Made by a program: the position numbers and the translations under genes. Shown piece after piece: positions 37,431 to 46,550 of a stretch of DNA of 64,000 nucleotides (position 1 is the stretch's first letter; each line of letters begins with the position of its first letter). Where the stretch lies: positions 1 to 64,000 of the forward strand of contig NZ_JAIWOY010000006.1 of assembly GCF_020216525.1 (NCBI RefSeq), read 5' to 3'. Below the pieces are notes generated by a model. It did no database searches and was not told the DNA's origin. It was given only the letters and a program-made list of their open reading frames with translations. Origin of the DNA: Nocardioides nematodiphilus. GTDB taxonomy: Bacteria > Actinomycetota > Actinomycetes > Propionibacteriales > Nocardioidaceae.

Positions 37431-37862
37431 ATGACCGGGACCATCACCGCCTTCACCGCCCGCACCACCGACGAGGCCGCGATCTTCGCGATGCTCGATG
37501 AGATGTACGCCGCCTGGCGCGCCGGCGACGCCGACGCCTTCGTCCGCGACTACAACGAGGACGCCACCGCGGTCCTCCCAGGATCGCTGCGAGGGAGCCG
37601 TCAGGTCATCCGCGACTCGATGGCGGCGGCCTTCGCCGGGCCGCTGCGCGGCAGCTCCACCGTCGACGAGCCACTCAGCCTGCGCTTCCTCGGCGAGGAC
37701 GCCGCCATCGCGGTCTGCCGCTCCGGCGTCCTCCTTGCCGGGGAGAGCGCCGTGCCGGAGGATCGGCTCATCAACGCGACCTGGGTCTTCGAGCGTCGCG
37801 ACGGTCGCTGGGGCGTGGCCGGGTACCACAACAGCCCCGCGCAGGTCCCGGCCAAGGCCTGA
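37431..37862 (+). CDS. SgcJ/EcaC-like (SnoaL-fold) small protein
   Basis: A 143-residue NTF2/SnoaL-fold protein. DEAAIFAMLDEMYAAWRAGDADAFVRDY, then EDATAVLPG, GSRQVIRDSMAAAF and the closing VFERRDGRWGVAGYHNSP match the SgcJ/EcaC group, whose members often lack a known activity. ATG 37431 has CGAGGAG 7 nt upstream. It lies 11 nt before the ECF sigma gene, which carries its own SnoaL-like domain, so the pair may act together. Confidence 0.85.
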   Translation: MTGTITAFTARTTDEAAIFAMLDEMYAAWRAGDADAFVRDYNEDATAVLPGSLRGSRQVIRDSMAAAFAGPLRGSSTVDEPLSLRFLGEDAAIAVCRSGVLLAGESAVPEDRLINATWVFERRDGRWGVAGYHNSPAQVPAKA

Positions 37863-37873
37863 AGAGAGACGCC

Positions 37874-38830
37874 GTGAGTGTTGCGTTCGACGAGCTCATC
37901 GAGCCGTACCGTCGCGAGCTGACGGCGCACTGCTACCGGATGCTCGGCTCGATCCACGACGCCGAGGACGTCGTCCAGGAGACCTACCTGCGCGCCTGGC
38001 GCGCGCGGGATGCGTACGACGCCTCGCGGGCCTCGGTGCGCACCTGGATGTACCGGATCGCGACCAACGCCTGCCTCACCGCCCGTGCGGGCGACGCCCG
38101 GCGGCCGATGCCGTCGGGCGTCGTCGCGCCGTCCGAGCCGCTGGCGCCGTTCGTGCCGAGCGAGGTGACCTGGCTCCAGCCCCTCCCGGACGCGCTGCTC
38201 GACTCCGACGACCCGGCGCGGACGGTGATCGACCGCAGCACCCTGCGCCTGGCGTTCGTCGCCGCCCTGCAGCACCTCTCGGCCCGCCAGCGCGCGGTGC
38301 TCATCCTGCGCGACGTGCTGGACTTCTCCGCCGCCGAGACGGCGGAGCTCATCGACGCCACGGTGATCTCGGTGAACAGCGCCCTGCGCCGGGCGCGCGC
38401 GACGATGAGCGCGAGCGGAGTCCGCGCCGACGACGAGGGCGGCGCCTCCCCGGAGGCGGAGCAGCGGGAGCTGGTCGAGCGGTACGTGACGGCGTTCGTC
38501 TCCGCCAACGTCGAGGGGCTGAAGCAGCTGCTCGCCGAGGATGTGCTGTTGGAGATGCCGCCGATGACCAACTGGTTCACCGGTCGCGCGGGCTACACGG
38601 CGTTCATGGAGTGGGTCTTCACGGTCAACGGCGACGACTGGCGCACCGTCCCGGTCGCGGCCAACGGGCAGCCGGGGTTCGCCGCCTACGTCCGCGACGG
38701 AGACGGCTACCGGCTCCACACCCTGCAGATCCTGGACGTCGGTCGCGACGGGATCACCCGCAACTCGGTCTTCCTCGATCAGGCGGTCTTCACGGCCTTC
38801 GGGCTGGCTCCGCGGCTGACGACGGCGTGA
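37874..38830 (+). CDS. ECF sigma factor with C-terminal SnoaL-like domain (SigG/SigJ type)
   Basis: A 318-residue sigma factor. Region 2 (about 8-75) reads LIEPYRRELTAHCYRMLGS, DAEDVVQETYLRAWRA and RTWMYRIATNACL. Region 4 (about 130-180) has LSARQRAVLILRDVLDFSAAETAEL and SVNSALRRAR. Residues 195-318 form a SnoaL-like domain (RYVTAFVSANVEGLKQLLAEDV, then NWFTGRAGYTAFM), as in SnoaL-bearing ECF groups where this domain controls the sigma factor in place of an anti-sigma. GTG start after GAGAGA. Its 3' end overlaps the convergent DUF3224 gene by 41 nt. Confidence 0.9.
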   Translation: MSVAFDELIEPYRRELTAHCYRMLGSIHDAEDVVQETYLRAWRARDAYDASRASVRTWMYRIATNACLTARAGDARRPMPSGVVAPSEPLAPFVPSEVTWLQPLPDALLDSDDPARTVIDRSTLRLAFVAALQHLSARQRAVLILRDVLDFSAAETAELIDATVISVNSALRRARATMSASGVRADDEGGASPEAEQRELVERYVTAFVSANVEGLKQLLAEDVLLEMPPMTNWFTGRAGYTAFMEWVFTVNGDDWRTVPVAANGQPGFAAYVRDGDGYRLHTLQILDVGRDGITRNSVFLDQAVFTAFGLAPRLTTA

Positions 38831-39212
38831 GATCGAGACGCAGCGGCATCAGCGGATAGTCGGCGTGGGTAGTGGTGCTGATCGCCGTGCCGCCGACGCC
38901 GGCGAGCTCGCCGGTGCCGGAGCCCGTCACCACCTCGAACCGTACGGCCGCGGTCGTGCCGTCGTAGGTGCCGTGGCCGGTGAGCACGAGCTCACCGGTG
39001 CGGTCCGCGATCGTGCCCGTCAGGTGCAGCAACGTGACGAAGGTGCTGGTGCCGTCGGCGCGGTAGTGCAGGTCGCTGGTGAACGTGCCGGTGAGCGGGT
39101 CGCCCGACTCGCCGAGCGTCACCGTGGCCCGCGTGATCCGTTGCCCCGCGTCGAGCTCGCGGACCGTCGACTCGTCCCACGCGGCGATGCGCAGCTTCAC
39201 GTCGGTTGTCAT
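38790..39212 (-). CDS. DUF3224-family protein
   Basis: A 140-residue beta-rich soluble protein. The strands AAWDESTVRELD, RATVTLGESGDPLTGTFTSDLHYRADGTSTFVTL (split) and GTYDGTTAAVRFEVVTGSGTGELAGVGG with the closing DYPLMPLRLDL are typical of DUF3224, an allene-oxide-cyclase-like barrel with no set function. Start ATG 39212; the upstream alternative adds 18 residues unlike the family. The 3' end overlaps the convergent ECF sigma gene by 41 nt. Confidence 0.8.
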   Translation of the reverse strand: MTTDVKLRIAAWDESTVRELDAGQRITRATVTLGESGDPLTGTFTSDLHYRADGTSTFVTLLHLTGTIADRTGELVLTGHGTYDGTTAAVRFEVVTGSGTGELAGVGGTAISTTTHADYPLMPLRLDLTPSSAAEPARRP

Positions 39213-39266
39213 CTCGGTTCCCTTCCGCAAGGTGAGGACGACGGCCGGACCGGCGCGTCGCGCCAC

Positions 39267-40277
39267 TCACGGCGACGGTACGCCACCGGGGGCGCTGAGG
39301 TCGGCGAGGAGCGCCCGCTCCTCCTCGTCGGTGAGGCCCGCACCGTGCGGGCCCTGGTCACCGCGCGAGGCCTGCCACGCGAGCGCGTCGGCGAGTGTCT
39401 CGGCCAGCGGGCGTGGACTCAGACCGGACGCGGCGATCTTGGCGCCGCTGCGGCCACCGAAGCCGAGCCACTCCGGGTCGTGCAGCCACAGCGGCAGTGA
39501 GCGCGGACCTGCCCATTCCTCGACGCCGTGCTCGGCGAGCCAGGCGTCGGGCGCGGCCACCACCGTGCCGGTGTGACCGGCGACGGCGCGCGCGATGGCG
39601 AGGTGCTCGGCGAGGGTGCAGCGGTTCGCGATCGCGTCGTACACGCCGGGCTCGCGCTCGCCGCAGGCCGCCTCGACGAGCCAGCGCGCGAGGTCGCGGA
39701 CGTCGATGAGGCCGCTCGCGACCGCGGAGTCGGGGACCAGGACGGCGCCGGCCGCCGAGGAGGGGTGGGCGAAGCGCCAGGGCCAGTACGTCGAGCGGCC
39801 GCTCTCGTCGCCCGGGCCGCCGATCAGCCCGGCGCGCGCGATGACGGCGCGGTCACCGCACGCCTTGAGCACCGCGGCCTCGCAGGAGACCTTGGCCGCG
39901 CCGTACTCCTCCATGGTGTCCATGTCGCCGGCGAGCGGGTCCAGGAGGGCGGCCGACTCGTCCGCGCCGATCGTTGCGTGATCGGCATAGACGTTGCCGG
40001 TCGAGACGAAGACCCAGTGGCGGGTGGAGTCGGCGAGGGCTCGCACGGCGCCGCGGACGTGGCGGGGCTGGCGGGCGACGTCGACGACGCCGTCCCACGC
40101 GCGATCCGCGACCGCGTCGTAGGCATCGAGGTGGTCGCGATCGGCGCGGACGAGCTCCGCTCCCTCAGGGACGGAGACGCCCCGCGCCAGGCACGTGACG
40201 TCATGACCTGCGTCGAGCGCCGCGCGGGCCACGGCGCCGCCGAGCCACGCCGTGCCACCGAGGACGAGGATCCGCAT
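39267..40277 (-). CDS. NAD-dependent epimerase/reductase-like protein
   Basis: A 336-residue atypical extended SDR. The N-terminal Rossmann motif LVLGGTAWLGGAVARAAL (GGTxxLG) is clear, followed by FVSTGNVYAD and a TMEEYGAAKVSCE segment, where Tyr and Lys form the YxxxK pair. It lacks a defined substrate signature. Relatives are annotated as epimerases or reductases and work on small nucleotide sugars or other metabolites. ATG 40277 is chosen over GTG 40295 to match the motif at residue 5. It ends 54 nt from the start of the DUF3224 gene and follows the MerR gene by 39 nt. Confidence 0.82.
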   Translation of the reverse strand: MRILVLGGTAWLGGAVARAALDAGHDVTCLARGVSVPEGAELVRADRDHLDAYDAVADRAWDGVVDVARQPRHVRGAVRALADSTRHWVFVSTGNVYADHATIGADESAALLDPLAGDMDTMEEYGAAKVSCEAAVLKACGDRAVIARAGLIGGPGDESGRSTYWPWRFAHPSSAAGAVLVPDSAVASGLIDVRDLARWLVEAACGEREPGVYDAIANRCTLAEHLAIARAVAGHTGTVVAAPDAWLAEHGVEEWAGPRSLPLWLHDPEWLGFGGRSGAKIAASGLSPRPLAETLADALAWQASRGDQGPHGAGLTDEEERALLADLSAPGGVPSP

Positions 40278-40316
40278 GCCCCGAGTCCACGCCACCAGGG
40301 CGGGCGGTGTCCAGGG

Positions 40317-41069
40317 TCAGAGCGGGCGGATCTTCGTCCAGCCGGTCCAGCCGCGGTCCTCGAGCAGGTGCAGGATCCGGCGGGCGGCCGGGACGGAGTC
40401 GAGGAAGACGCCGTCCAGCAGCGCGGCGAGGTCGTCGGTGAGCGGGTCGGCGTCCCACTGCACGTCGGGCACCGTCTTGAACTGCTTGGCCAGCTGGTCC
40501 ACGAAGTCCTCGACCCGCGGGTCGTCGGGATCCCACGTGGTCACGTCCGAGATCGCGAGGTAGAGCTCGCGCACGCCGTCGTCCTCGAGCTGGGCCTGCT
40601 TCATCTGCATGAAGAACGGCATCTCCTCGGGCAGCTGGGCCGCGACCAGGATCCACGCGTCCCGCTCGGCCTCGACGATCATCTCCGGCACGCCGAGCGC
40701 GCGCAGCCCGTCGAGGTAGGCGACCGCCTCCGGCGGCAGCGCCAGGCTCTCGCCGGCGGCGAGCTGGGCGATCCGGGCACGGTGCTGCTGCGCCTCGCGG
40801 ATCTCCGCCCGCAGCCGCCGGTCGATCTCCTCGACGGCCGCCGCGAACTCCTCCGGGCCGGCGCCCAGGAGCTCCTGCACCCGCGAGAGCGGCACCCCGG
40901 CCTCGGCGAGCGTACGGATCCGGATCAGCTCGACGACCGCCGCGGCGTCGTAGCGCCGGTAGCCCGAGTGATCACGCTCGGGCTCGGGGAGGAGCCCGGT
41001 GGCGTGATAGTGCCGCACCGCGCGCACGGTCACCCCGGCGTACGACGCCAGCTGGCTGATGGTCAGCAT
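40317..41069 (-). CDS. MerR-family transcriptional regulator
   Basis: A 250-residue regulator. The N-terminal winged helix (MLTISQLASYAGVTVRAVRHY, then LLPEPERDHSGYRRYD) is of MerR type, and a coiled-coil dimer helix follows (about 70-110). The C-terminal part (110-250) has no cysteine metal site, suggesting a drug- or ligand-binding role. It is the third gene of the ABC exporter operon, 17 nt after the permease, and is expected to bind the dyad at 42649-42669 upstream of the first gene. Confidence 0.9.
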   Translation of the reverse strand: MLTISQLASYAGVTVRAVRHYHATGLLPEPERDHSGYRRYDAAAVVELIRIRTLAEAGVPLSRVQELLGAGPEEFAAAVEEIDRRLRAEIREAQQHRARIAQLAAGESLALPPEAVAYLDGLRALGVPEMIVEAERDAWILVAAQLPEEMPFFMQMKQAQLEDDGVRELYLAISDVTTWDPDDPRVEDFVDQLAKQFKTVPDVQWDADPLTDDLAALLDGVFLDSVPAARRILHLLEDRGWTGWTKIRPL

Positions 41070-41086
41070 CCGCCCATCCTCTCGTC

Positions 41087-41845
41087 TCAGCCGAGCTTGG
41101 CGCTGTAGATCCGCATCGCCCACGCGTAGGCGACGACCAGGATGCCGACGCACCAGGCCACCGCGATCCAGCCGTCGTGCCCGACCGGGGTGGTGGCGAA
41201 CAGGTTGCGGACGGTGTCGACGATCGCGGTGACCGGCTGGTGCTCGGCGAACCAGCGCACCGGCCCCGGCATGCCGGCGGTCGGGACGAACGCGGAGCTG
41301 ATGAAGGGCAGGAAGATCAGCGGGTATGAGAAGCCGCTCACCCCGTCGACCGTGGTCGCGGTCAGGCCGGGGATGACAGCCAGCCAGGTCAGCGCGAGCG
41401 TGAAGAGCCCGATGATGCCGATGACCGCGAGCCAGGAGAGCACATCGGCGCCGGTGCGGAAGCCCATGATGAGCCCGACCCCGACGACGACCGCCAGTGA
41501 GATCAGGTTGGCGACCATGGAGGTCAGCACGTGCGCCCACAGCACCGCGGCGCGGGAGATCGGCATCGACTGGAACCGCTCGACGATGCCGCCCCTCGTG
41601 TCCAGGAAGAGTCGATAGCCGGTGTACGAGATCCCCGAGGCGACCGTGATGAGCAGGATCCCGGGCAGCAGGTAGTCGACGTACTGCGTGCTGCCGACGT
41701 CGATGGCGCCGCCGAGGACGTAGACGAAGAGCAGCAGCATCGCGACCGGCGTGATCGCGGTGGTGATGATGGTGTCGGGGCTGCGCAGGATGTGGGTCAG
41801 CGAGCGCCTGGTGAGCACGGAGACGTCCTGGAGGCTGGTGTTCAC
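41087..41845 (-). CDS. ABC-2-type exporter permease (DrrB-like)
   Basis: A 252-residue permease with six membrane helices (about 28-47, 58-76, 106-126, 140-158, 172-190 and 226-244). The conserved [18 protein letters not shown] segment after helix 2 is the ABC-2 coupling region. Its ATG overlaps the ATPase stop by 4 nt (ATGA). With the ATPase it forms a daunorubicin-resistance-like exporter. Confidence 0.9.
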   Translation of the reverse strand: MNTSLQDVSVLTRRSLTHILRSPDTIITTAITPVAMLLLFVYVLGGAIDVGSTQYVDYLLPGILLITVASGISYTGYRLFLDTRGGIVERFQSMPISRAAVLWAHVLTSMVANLISLAVVVGVGLIMGFRTGADVLSWLAVIGIIGLFTLALTWLAVIPGLTATTVDGVSGFSYPLIFLPFISSAFVPTAGMPGPVRWFAEHQPVTAIVDTVRNLFATTPVGHDGWIAVAWCVGILVVAYAWAMRIYSAKLG

Positions 41846-42633
41846 TGCTGGGCTCCGTTCGGGGCGGTGGTGCGGCCGATGATGGCGAGGAAGATCTCCT
41901 CGAGGGTGGGCTGCTTCTCGACGTACTCGACCTTCGCCGGCGGCATCAGGGCCTTGAGTTCGGCCAGGGTGCCCTCGGCGATGATCCGGCCCTCGTGCAG
42001 GATCGCGATCCGGTCGGCGAGCTGCTCGGCCTCGTCGAGGTACTGCGTGGTCAGGAGCACGGTCGTGCCCTGGCCGGTCAGGTCCTCGACGGTCTTCCAG
42101 ACCTCGATCCGCGACTGCGGGTCCAGCCCGGTGGTGGGCTCGTCGAGGAAGAGCACCGGCGGGTCGCCGATCAGGCTCATCGCGATGTCGAGGCGGCGCC
42201 GCATGCCGCCGGAGTAGGTCGCGACCTTGCGGTCGCCGGCCTCGACCAGGTCGAAGCGCGCGAGCAGGCCGTCGGCGATCTCGCCTGCGCGTGGCAGGTG
42301 TCGCAGGCGGGCGACGAGGAGCAGGTTCTCGCGTCCGGTGAGCACCTCGTCGACGGCCGCGAACTGCCCGGTCAGGCTGATCGACTCGCGGACCTCGCCG
42401 GGCCGGGTCGCCACGTCATACCCCTGCACGACTGCGGTGCCGCCGTCGGACCTGAGGAGGGTGGAGAGGATCTTGACGACGGTGGTCTTGCCGGCCCCGT
42501 TGGAGCCGAGGAGGGCGTAGACGCTGCCCGACGGGACGCTCAGCTCGACGCCGGTGAGCACCGCGTGGTCGCCGAAGGACTTGGTCAGTCCGGTGACCTC
42601 GATGGCGGGCGCCAGGGTGGGATTCGGATTCAT
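41842..42633 (-). CDS. ABC exporter ATP-binding protein (DrrA-like)
   Basis: A 263-residue ABC ATPase with Walker [10 protein letters not shown] (about 40), Q-loop [10 protein letters not shown], signature [12 protein letters not shown], Walker [13 protein letters not shown] with the catalytic Glu, and the switch region after [13 protein letters not shown]. The C-terminal [12 protein letters not shown] is typical of the DrrA drug-resistance subfamily. It heads the operon ATPase-permease-MerR. ATG 42633 is preferred because further upstream the frame runs into the operator. Confidence 0.93.
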   Translation of the reverse strand: MNPNPTLAPAIEVTGLTKSFGDHAVLTGVELSVPSGSVYALLGSNGAGKTTVVKILSTLLRSDGGTAVVQGYDVATRPGEVRESISLTGQFAAVDEVLTGRENLLLVARLRHLPRAGEIADGLLARFDLVEAGDRKVATYSGGMRRRLDIAMSLIGDPPVLFLDEPTTGLDPQSRIEVWKTVEDLTGQGTTVLLTTQYLDEAEQLADRIAILHEGRIIAEGTLAELKALMPPAKVEYVEKQPTLEEIFLAIIGRTTAPNGAQQ

Positions 42634-42648
42634 GACACGCAGCGTCCA

Positions 42649-42669
42649 ACCCTGACGCAGCGTCAAGGT
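42649..42669. promoter_or_regulatory. MerR-type operator upstream of the ABC exporter operon
   Basis: A dyad of TGACGC and GCGTCA around one central base (42653-42665) extends to ACC/GGT at 21 bp with one mismatch per arm. It overlaps a TTGACC on the minus strand (42667-42672) that could be the -35. MerR regulators bind spacer dyads of this sort, so the MerR at 40317-41069 probably controls the operon it belongs to. Confidence 0.55.
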
Positions 42670-42689
42670 CAAGCGCTCCTGTCGGATCG

Positions 42690-43301
42690 CTACCCGTAGA
42701 CCCCGAGGAAGCCGTGTGCGGCCGCCGCGACGATCTCCTCGGGGCTCGCCTCGAGCGCCCCGTCGAGCCAGGCGGTGATCAGCTCCGCCATCCCGCCGAT
42801 GAAGAGCAGGCCCGCGATCTCGTCCTCGCGCCCACCGCGGGTGACCAGGCCCAGATGCGTACGGGCCTCCTCAGCCGAGCGGTGGGCGAGGTAGCGCAGC
42901 AGCTCGGTGCGCCGCTGGCGCAGTGCCGGGATGGCGGCGGCCTCGATGATCGCGACCCGGCCCTTGCGCGGGTCGTCGACGAGCAGCTGCACGAAGGCCC
43001 GTACGGACGCATGGACCCGTGTCGTCGGATCGTCACCGGCCGCCTCGACGGCGGCCATCGTGACGGCCTCGATCTCGGTCGCCACGGCGTCCAGGACCGC
43101 CCTCAGGGCCTCGTCGAGCCCGGCGAAGCTCTCGTAGAAGTAGCGCTCGGAGAGGCCGGCTTCGGCGCAGATCGCGGTCATCGTGGTGCGCAGCTGCGGG
43201 TCGGCCCAGACCGCGAGGGTCGCCTCCAGCACGCGCCCCCGACGCTCGGCCGCGCGCTCCTCGGCGCTCACTCCGCGATAGATCCCCGACTGCACCGCCA
43301 T
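42690..43301 (-). CDS. TetR-family transcriptional regulator
   Basis: A 203-residue regulator. The N-terminal helix-turn-helix covers [42 protein letters not shown] (split at the turn, about 20-62); the remainder is the helical ligand domain. The start at 43301 removes an unlikely 28-residue extension. It is divergent from the P450 gene, 134 bp apart, and is the first candidate to control that gene. The ligand is unknown. Confidence 0.9.
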   Translation of the reverse strand: MAVQSGIYRGVSAEERAAERRGRVLEATLAVWADPQLRTTMTAICAEAGLSERYFYESFAGLDEALRAVLDAVATEIEAVTMAAVEAAGDDPTTRVHASVRAFVQLLVDDPRKGRVAIIEAAAIPALRQRRTELLRYLAHRSAEEARTHLGLVTRGGREDEIAGLLFIGGMAELITAWLDGALEASPEEIVAAAAHGFLGVYG

Positions 43302-43435
43302 GGCCCTACCCTCGCCCGGATCCGCCGGAAAGACAAGGTTGACAGGACGCCCTTCCTGAATCACCCTGAGGATGACGCAGGTCACATCGCCTGCCGATCC
43401 CGCGCGTGATGACCCTGATGACGAAGGTGCCGCCG

Positions 43436-44836
43436 ATGACGATGGAAGCCGTCCAGCCGACCGAGAGCCGCCCCGAGGATCGCCCCTCCGGCCGGCGCAG
43501 GGCGACGCCCGCCGAGGACGTACGGGATCTCCCGACGCTGCTGCCCACGGACAAGGGGCTGCCGTTCCTCGGCCGCGCGTTCGACTACGCCAAGGACCCC
43601 GACGCGCTGATGCGCCACCAGTGGGAGACGTACGGCCCGGTCTCGCCGTTCAACGCGCTCAACGAGATGCGCGTGATGGTGCTCGGCCCGGACGCCATCG
43701 CGGAGGTCTTCGCCAACAAGGACCGTGCCTTCGCCAACGGCTGGGAGAAGATCGTCGGCCCGTTCTTCCACCGCGGCCTGATGCTCATCGACTTCGACGA
43801 GCACAAGGGACACCGCAGGATCATGCAGGAGGCGTTCACCCGCCCGCGGCTCGACGCCTACACCCGGGCGATGCAGCCGGCGATCGCCAAGGGCCTCGAG
43901 GCGTGGGGCGACGGCGGCGACATCAAGTCGTACTGGAAGCTCAAGCAGCTCACCCTCGACATCGCCGCGGACATCTTCATGGGCGGAGCGGCCGACACCA
44001 GCCAGGCCGAGATGGACAAGGTGAACAAGGCGTTCATCGCCTGCGTGCAGGCCGCTGCCGGCATCGTCCGCGGCGACGTGCCCGGCACCCGCTGGGGCAA
44101 GGCGTACAAGGGGCGGAAGGTGCTCGAGGAGTTCCTCAACCACTACCTTCCGGCCAAGCGCGCGACCGCGACCGACGACTTCTTCTCCGTGCTGTGCCAC
44201 GTCGAGGACGAGGACGGCGAGCGGTTCGACGACCAGGCCGTCATCGACCACATGATCTTCCTGATGATGGCCGCGCACGACACCTCGACCATCACCACCT
44301 CCACCATGCTGCAGCTCCTCGGCCAGCACCCGGAGTGGCAGGACCGCTGCCGCGCCGAGTCGATGGCGCTCGGCGACCACCCGACGATGGAGGAGGTCGA
44401 GGGCCTCGCCGCGCTGGACCTGGTGATGAAGGAGGCGTTGCGCCTCAACCCGCCGGTGCCCGCGATCGCCCGCAAGACCGTCAAGGACACCGTCGTGCAG
44501 GGCGTCCGGATCCCCGCCGAGACCGACGTCTTCGTCGGGGTGAAGCTCTCCCACATCCTCGAGGACTACTGGACCAACCCGATGGTCTTCGACCCCGAGC
44601 GCTTCTCCGAGGCGCGACGTGAGGACAAGTCGCACCGCCTCGCCTGGGAGCCCTTCGGCGGCGGCGTGCACAAGTGCATCGGGCTCTACTTCGCCGGCAT
44701 CGAGGTCAAGTCGATCATGCACCGGCTGCTGCGCACCTACCGCTGGACCGTCGCGCCCGGCTACCAACCGCCGATGGACAACCACTCGCTGCCTTTCCCC
44801 AAGGACGGCCAGCCGATCACCCTCGTCCGGATCTGA
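43436..44836 (+). CDS. Cytochrome P450
   Basis: A P450 monooxygenase of about 466 residues. Visible features are the I-helix MMAAHDTSTITTS (about 285), EALR (ExxR of the K helix), a PERF motif, and the heme-binding FGGGVHKCIGLYFAG (FxxGxHxCxG) with the axial Cys near residue 417. There is no redox-partner gene or domain in the window. The start is uncertain: ATG 43436 is preferred because GAAGG lies 8 nt upstream; GTG 43406, ATG 43409, ATG 43418 and ATG 43442 are alternatives. An aldehyde dehydrogenase follows after 12 nt, suggesting hydroxylation and oxidation of a hydrocarbon-like substrate (inference). Confidence 0.92.
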   Translation: MTMEAVQPTESRPEDRPSGRRRATPAEDVRDLPTLLPTDKGLPFLGRAFDYAKDPDALMRHQWETYGPVSPFNALNEMRVMVLGPDAIAEVFANKDRAFANGWEKIVGPFFHRGLMLIDFDEHKGHRRIMQEAFTRPRLDAYTRAMQPAIAKGLEAWGDGGDIKSYWKLKQLTLDIAADIFMGGAADTSQAEMDKVNKAFIACVQAAAGIVRGDVPGTRWGKAYKGRKVLEEFLNHYLPAKRATATDDFFSVLCHVEDEDGERFDDQAVIDHMIFLMMAAHDTSTITTSTMLQLLGQHPEWQDRCRAESMALGDHPTMEEVEGLAALDLVMKEALRLNPPVPAIARKTVKDTVVQGVRIPAETDVFVGVKLSHILEDYWTNPMVFDPERFSEARREDKSHRLAWEPFGGGVHKCIGLYFAGIEVKSIMHRLLRTYRWTVAPGYQPPMDNHSLPFPKDGQPITLVRI

Positions 44837-44848
44837 GAGGCACCGCCG

Positions 44849-46459
44849 ATGACCGCCACGCTCCCGACCGAGTCCACCGACGCCGCGCAGGCGAGCACCC
44901 TGCGGCCCGCGTGGGTGACCGACGCCCGCGTCGCCTCCTGGCTGCGCTGGGTCTGCACCTCCGCCGGCGCCGGCACGGCCTCGCGTACCGCGCTGGCGCC
45001 GTACGACGCCCTGCCCACGATCGCGGTGCCGGACAGCACCGTCGAGGACGTCGCCGCTGCGGTCGACGCGGCCCGGCACGCCCAGGCGGCCTGGTCGGCG
45101 CTCCCGTACAGCGCGCGGGCCGAGGTGATCCTGCGCTTCCACGACCTGCTCGTCGAGCGCCAGGACGAGATCATGGACCTCATCCAGTGGGAGATGGGCA
45201 AGGCCCGCTTCCACGCCTGGCAGGAGGTGCTGCAGGTCGCCAACCTGGCCCGGCACTACGCCCGTCACGGTGAGGCGTACCTCAAGCCGAAGAAGGTCCG
45301 TGGCGCCGTCCCGGTGGTGACCTCCGCCAAGGAGGTGCGCGTGCCCAAGGGCGTCGCCGGCTTCATCTCGCCGTGGAACTACCCGCTCTACATGGGTGTC
45401 GGCGACCTCATCCCGGCGGTGCTCGCGGGCAACGCAGCCGTCGGCAAGGCCGACCCGCAGGCGCCGCTGTCGATGCTGTGGGCGCGCGCGCTGATGGCCG
45501 AGGCCGGCATGCCGGAGCACGTCTGGGGCGTCGTCGCCGGTGACGGACCGTCGCTCGGCGAGGCGCTGATCGACCACGTCGACTACATCTGCTTCACCGG
45601 CTCGACGGCGACCGGGCGGATCGTCGCCCAGCGCGCCGCCAGACGCCTCATCGGCGCCTCGCTCGAGCTCGGCGGCAAGAACCCCTCGATCATCCGCGCC
45701 GACGCCGATCTCGACGTCGCCGCTCGTGGTGTCGTCGACGCGTCCTTCGCCAACACCGGACAGATGTGCATCCACCTCGAGCGGATCATCGTGCACACCG
45801 ACGTCTACGACGAGTTCGTCGTACGCCTGCGCGCGGTCACGGCCGCGCAGACGGTGGGGCAGACGTTCGACTTCTCCTCGCAGGTCGGCTCGCTGGCCTC
45901 GGCCGCCCAGCTGGAGAAGGTGTCGCGTCAGGTCGCCGACGCGGTCGCGAAGGGAGCCACCGTGCTCGCGGGCGGCGGCCCGCGGCCCGAGGTGGGGCCG
46001 TACGTCTTCGCGCCGACCATCCTCGAGGGCGTCACCGACGACATGGAGCTCTGCCTCGGCGAGACCTTCGGGCCGGTCATCTCGATCTACCGCGCCACCG
46101 ACGACGAGGACGCGATCGCGCAGGCCAACCGCGGCAAGCAGGGCCTCTCGGCGAGCATCTTCAGCAAGGACATCGCTGCCGCCGAGGCGATGGCGCCACG
46201 GATCCGCGCGGGCTCGGTCAACATCAACGACGGCGCCTCCTTGGCAGCCGGGTCCATCGAGGCCGGGATGGGCGGCATGGGGGAGAGCGGCCTGGGCAAG
46301 CGCCACGGCTCCGACGGGATCACCCGCTTCACCAACGCCCAGACGATCGTGTCCTCCAAGGTCGGACCCGTCGGCCCGCCGCCCGGCACCCCGGTGGAGA
46401 AGTTCATCGCGATGGCGAACAAGCAGCTGGTCGTGCTGCGGAGACTGCGCGTTCGCTGA
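44849..46459 (+). CDS. Aldehyde dehydrogenase (succinate-semialdehyde dehydrogenase-like)
   Basis: A 536-residue NAD(P)-dependent aldehyde dehydrogenase. It shows FISPWNYPL, the cofactor segment FTGSTATGR, the catalytic general base in LELGGKNPS (about 270), and the nucleophile Cys in NTGQMCIH (about 307). A C-terminal extension of about 25 residues follows the usual end. The sequence is close to GabD2-like enzymes, but with P450 upstream a different aldehyde is as likely. Spacing of 12 nt implies one operon with P450. Confidence 0.92.
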   Translation: MTATLPTESTDAAQASTLRPAWVTDARVASWLRWVCTSAGAGTASRTALAPYDALPTIAVPDSTVEDVAAAVDAARHAQAAWSALPYSARAEVILRFHDLLVERQDEIMDLIQWEMGKARFHAWQEVLQVANLARHYARHGEAYLKPKKVRGAVPVVTSAKEVRVPKGVAGFISPWNYPLYMGVGDLIPAVLAGNAAVGKADPQAPLSMLWARALMAEAGMPEHVWGVVAGDGPSLGEALIDHVDYICFTGSTATGRIVAQRAARRLIGASLELGGKNPSIIRADADLDVAARGVVDASFANTGQMCIHLERIIVHTDVYDEFVVRLRAVTAAQTVGQTFDFSSQVGSLASAAQLEKVSRQVADAVAKGATVLAGGGPRPEVGPYVFAPTILEGVTDDMELCLGETFGPVISIYRATDDEDAIAQANRGKQGLSASIFSKDIAAAEAMAPRIRAGSVNINDGASLAAGSIEAGMGGMGESGLGKRHGSDGITRFTNAQTIVSSKVGPVGPPPGTPVEKFIAMANKQLVVLRRLRVR

Positions 46460-46538
46460 CCGTGCAGGCGCTGCGCGCCTCGCGCGCGGCTCGCTCGGAC
46501 AATCACGAGCAATCTCGCCATATCCGCGCTCGTTCACC

Positions 46539-46544
46539 TAGGTT
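46539..46544 (+). promoter_or_regulatory. -10 box for leaderless TetR transcript
   Basis: TAGGTT lies 6 nt before the GTG at 46551. Confidence 0.5.
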
Positions 46545-46550
46545 GGGCGC

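Noticed and set aside
43302..43435. Operator between the TetR and P450 genes
   Set aside because: The best repeat, CAGGA/TCCTG at 43343-43358, has only 5-bp arms and was not strong enough to report as a feature.
43382..46537. A long open frame on the minus strand opposite the P450 and aldehyde dehydrogenase genes
   Set aside because: High GC at third codon positions opens long antisense frames. The plus-strand products have full family motifs, while the antisense product is low-complexity and shows none. Similar long antisense frames opposite icd, sucC, MMPL and fbiC were rejected for the same reason.
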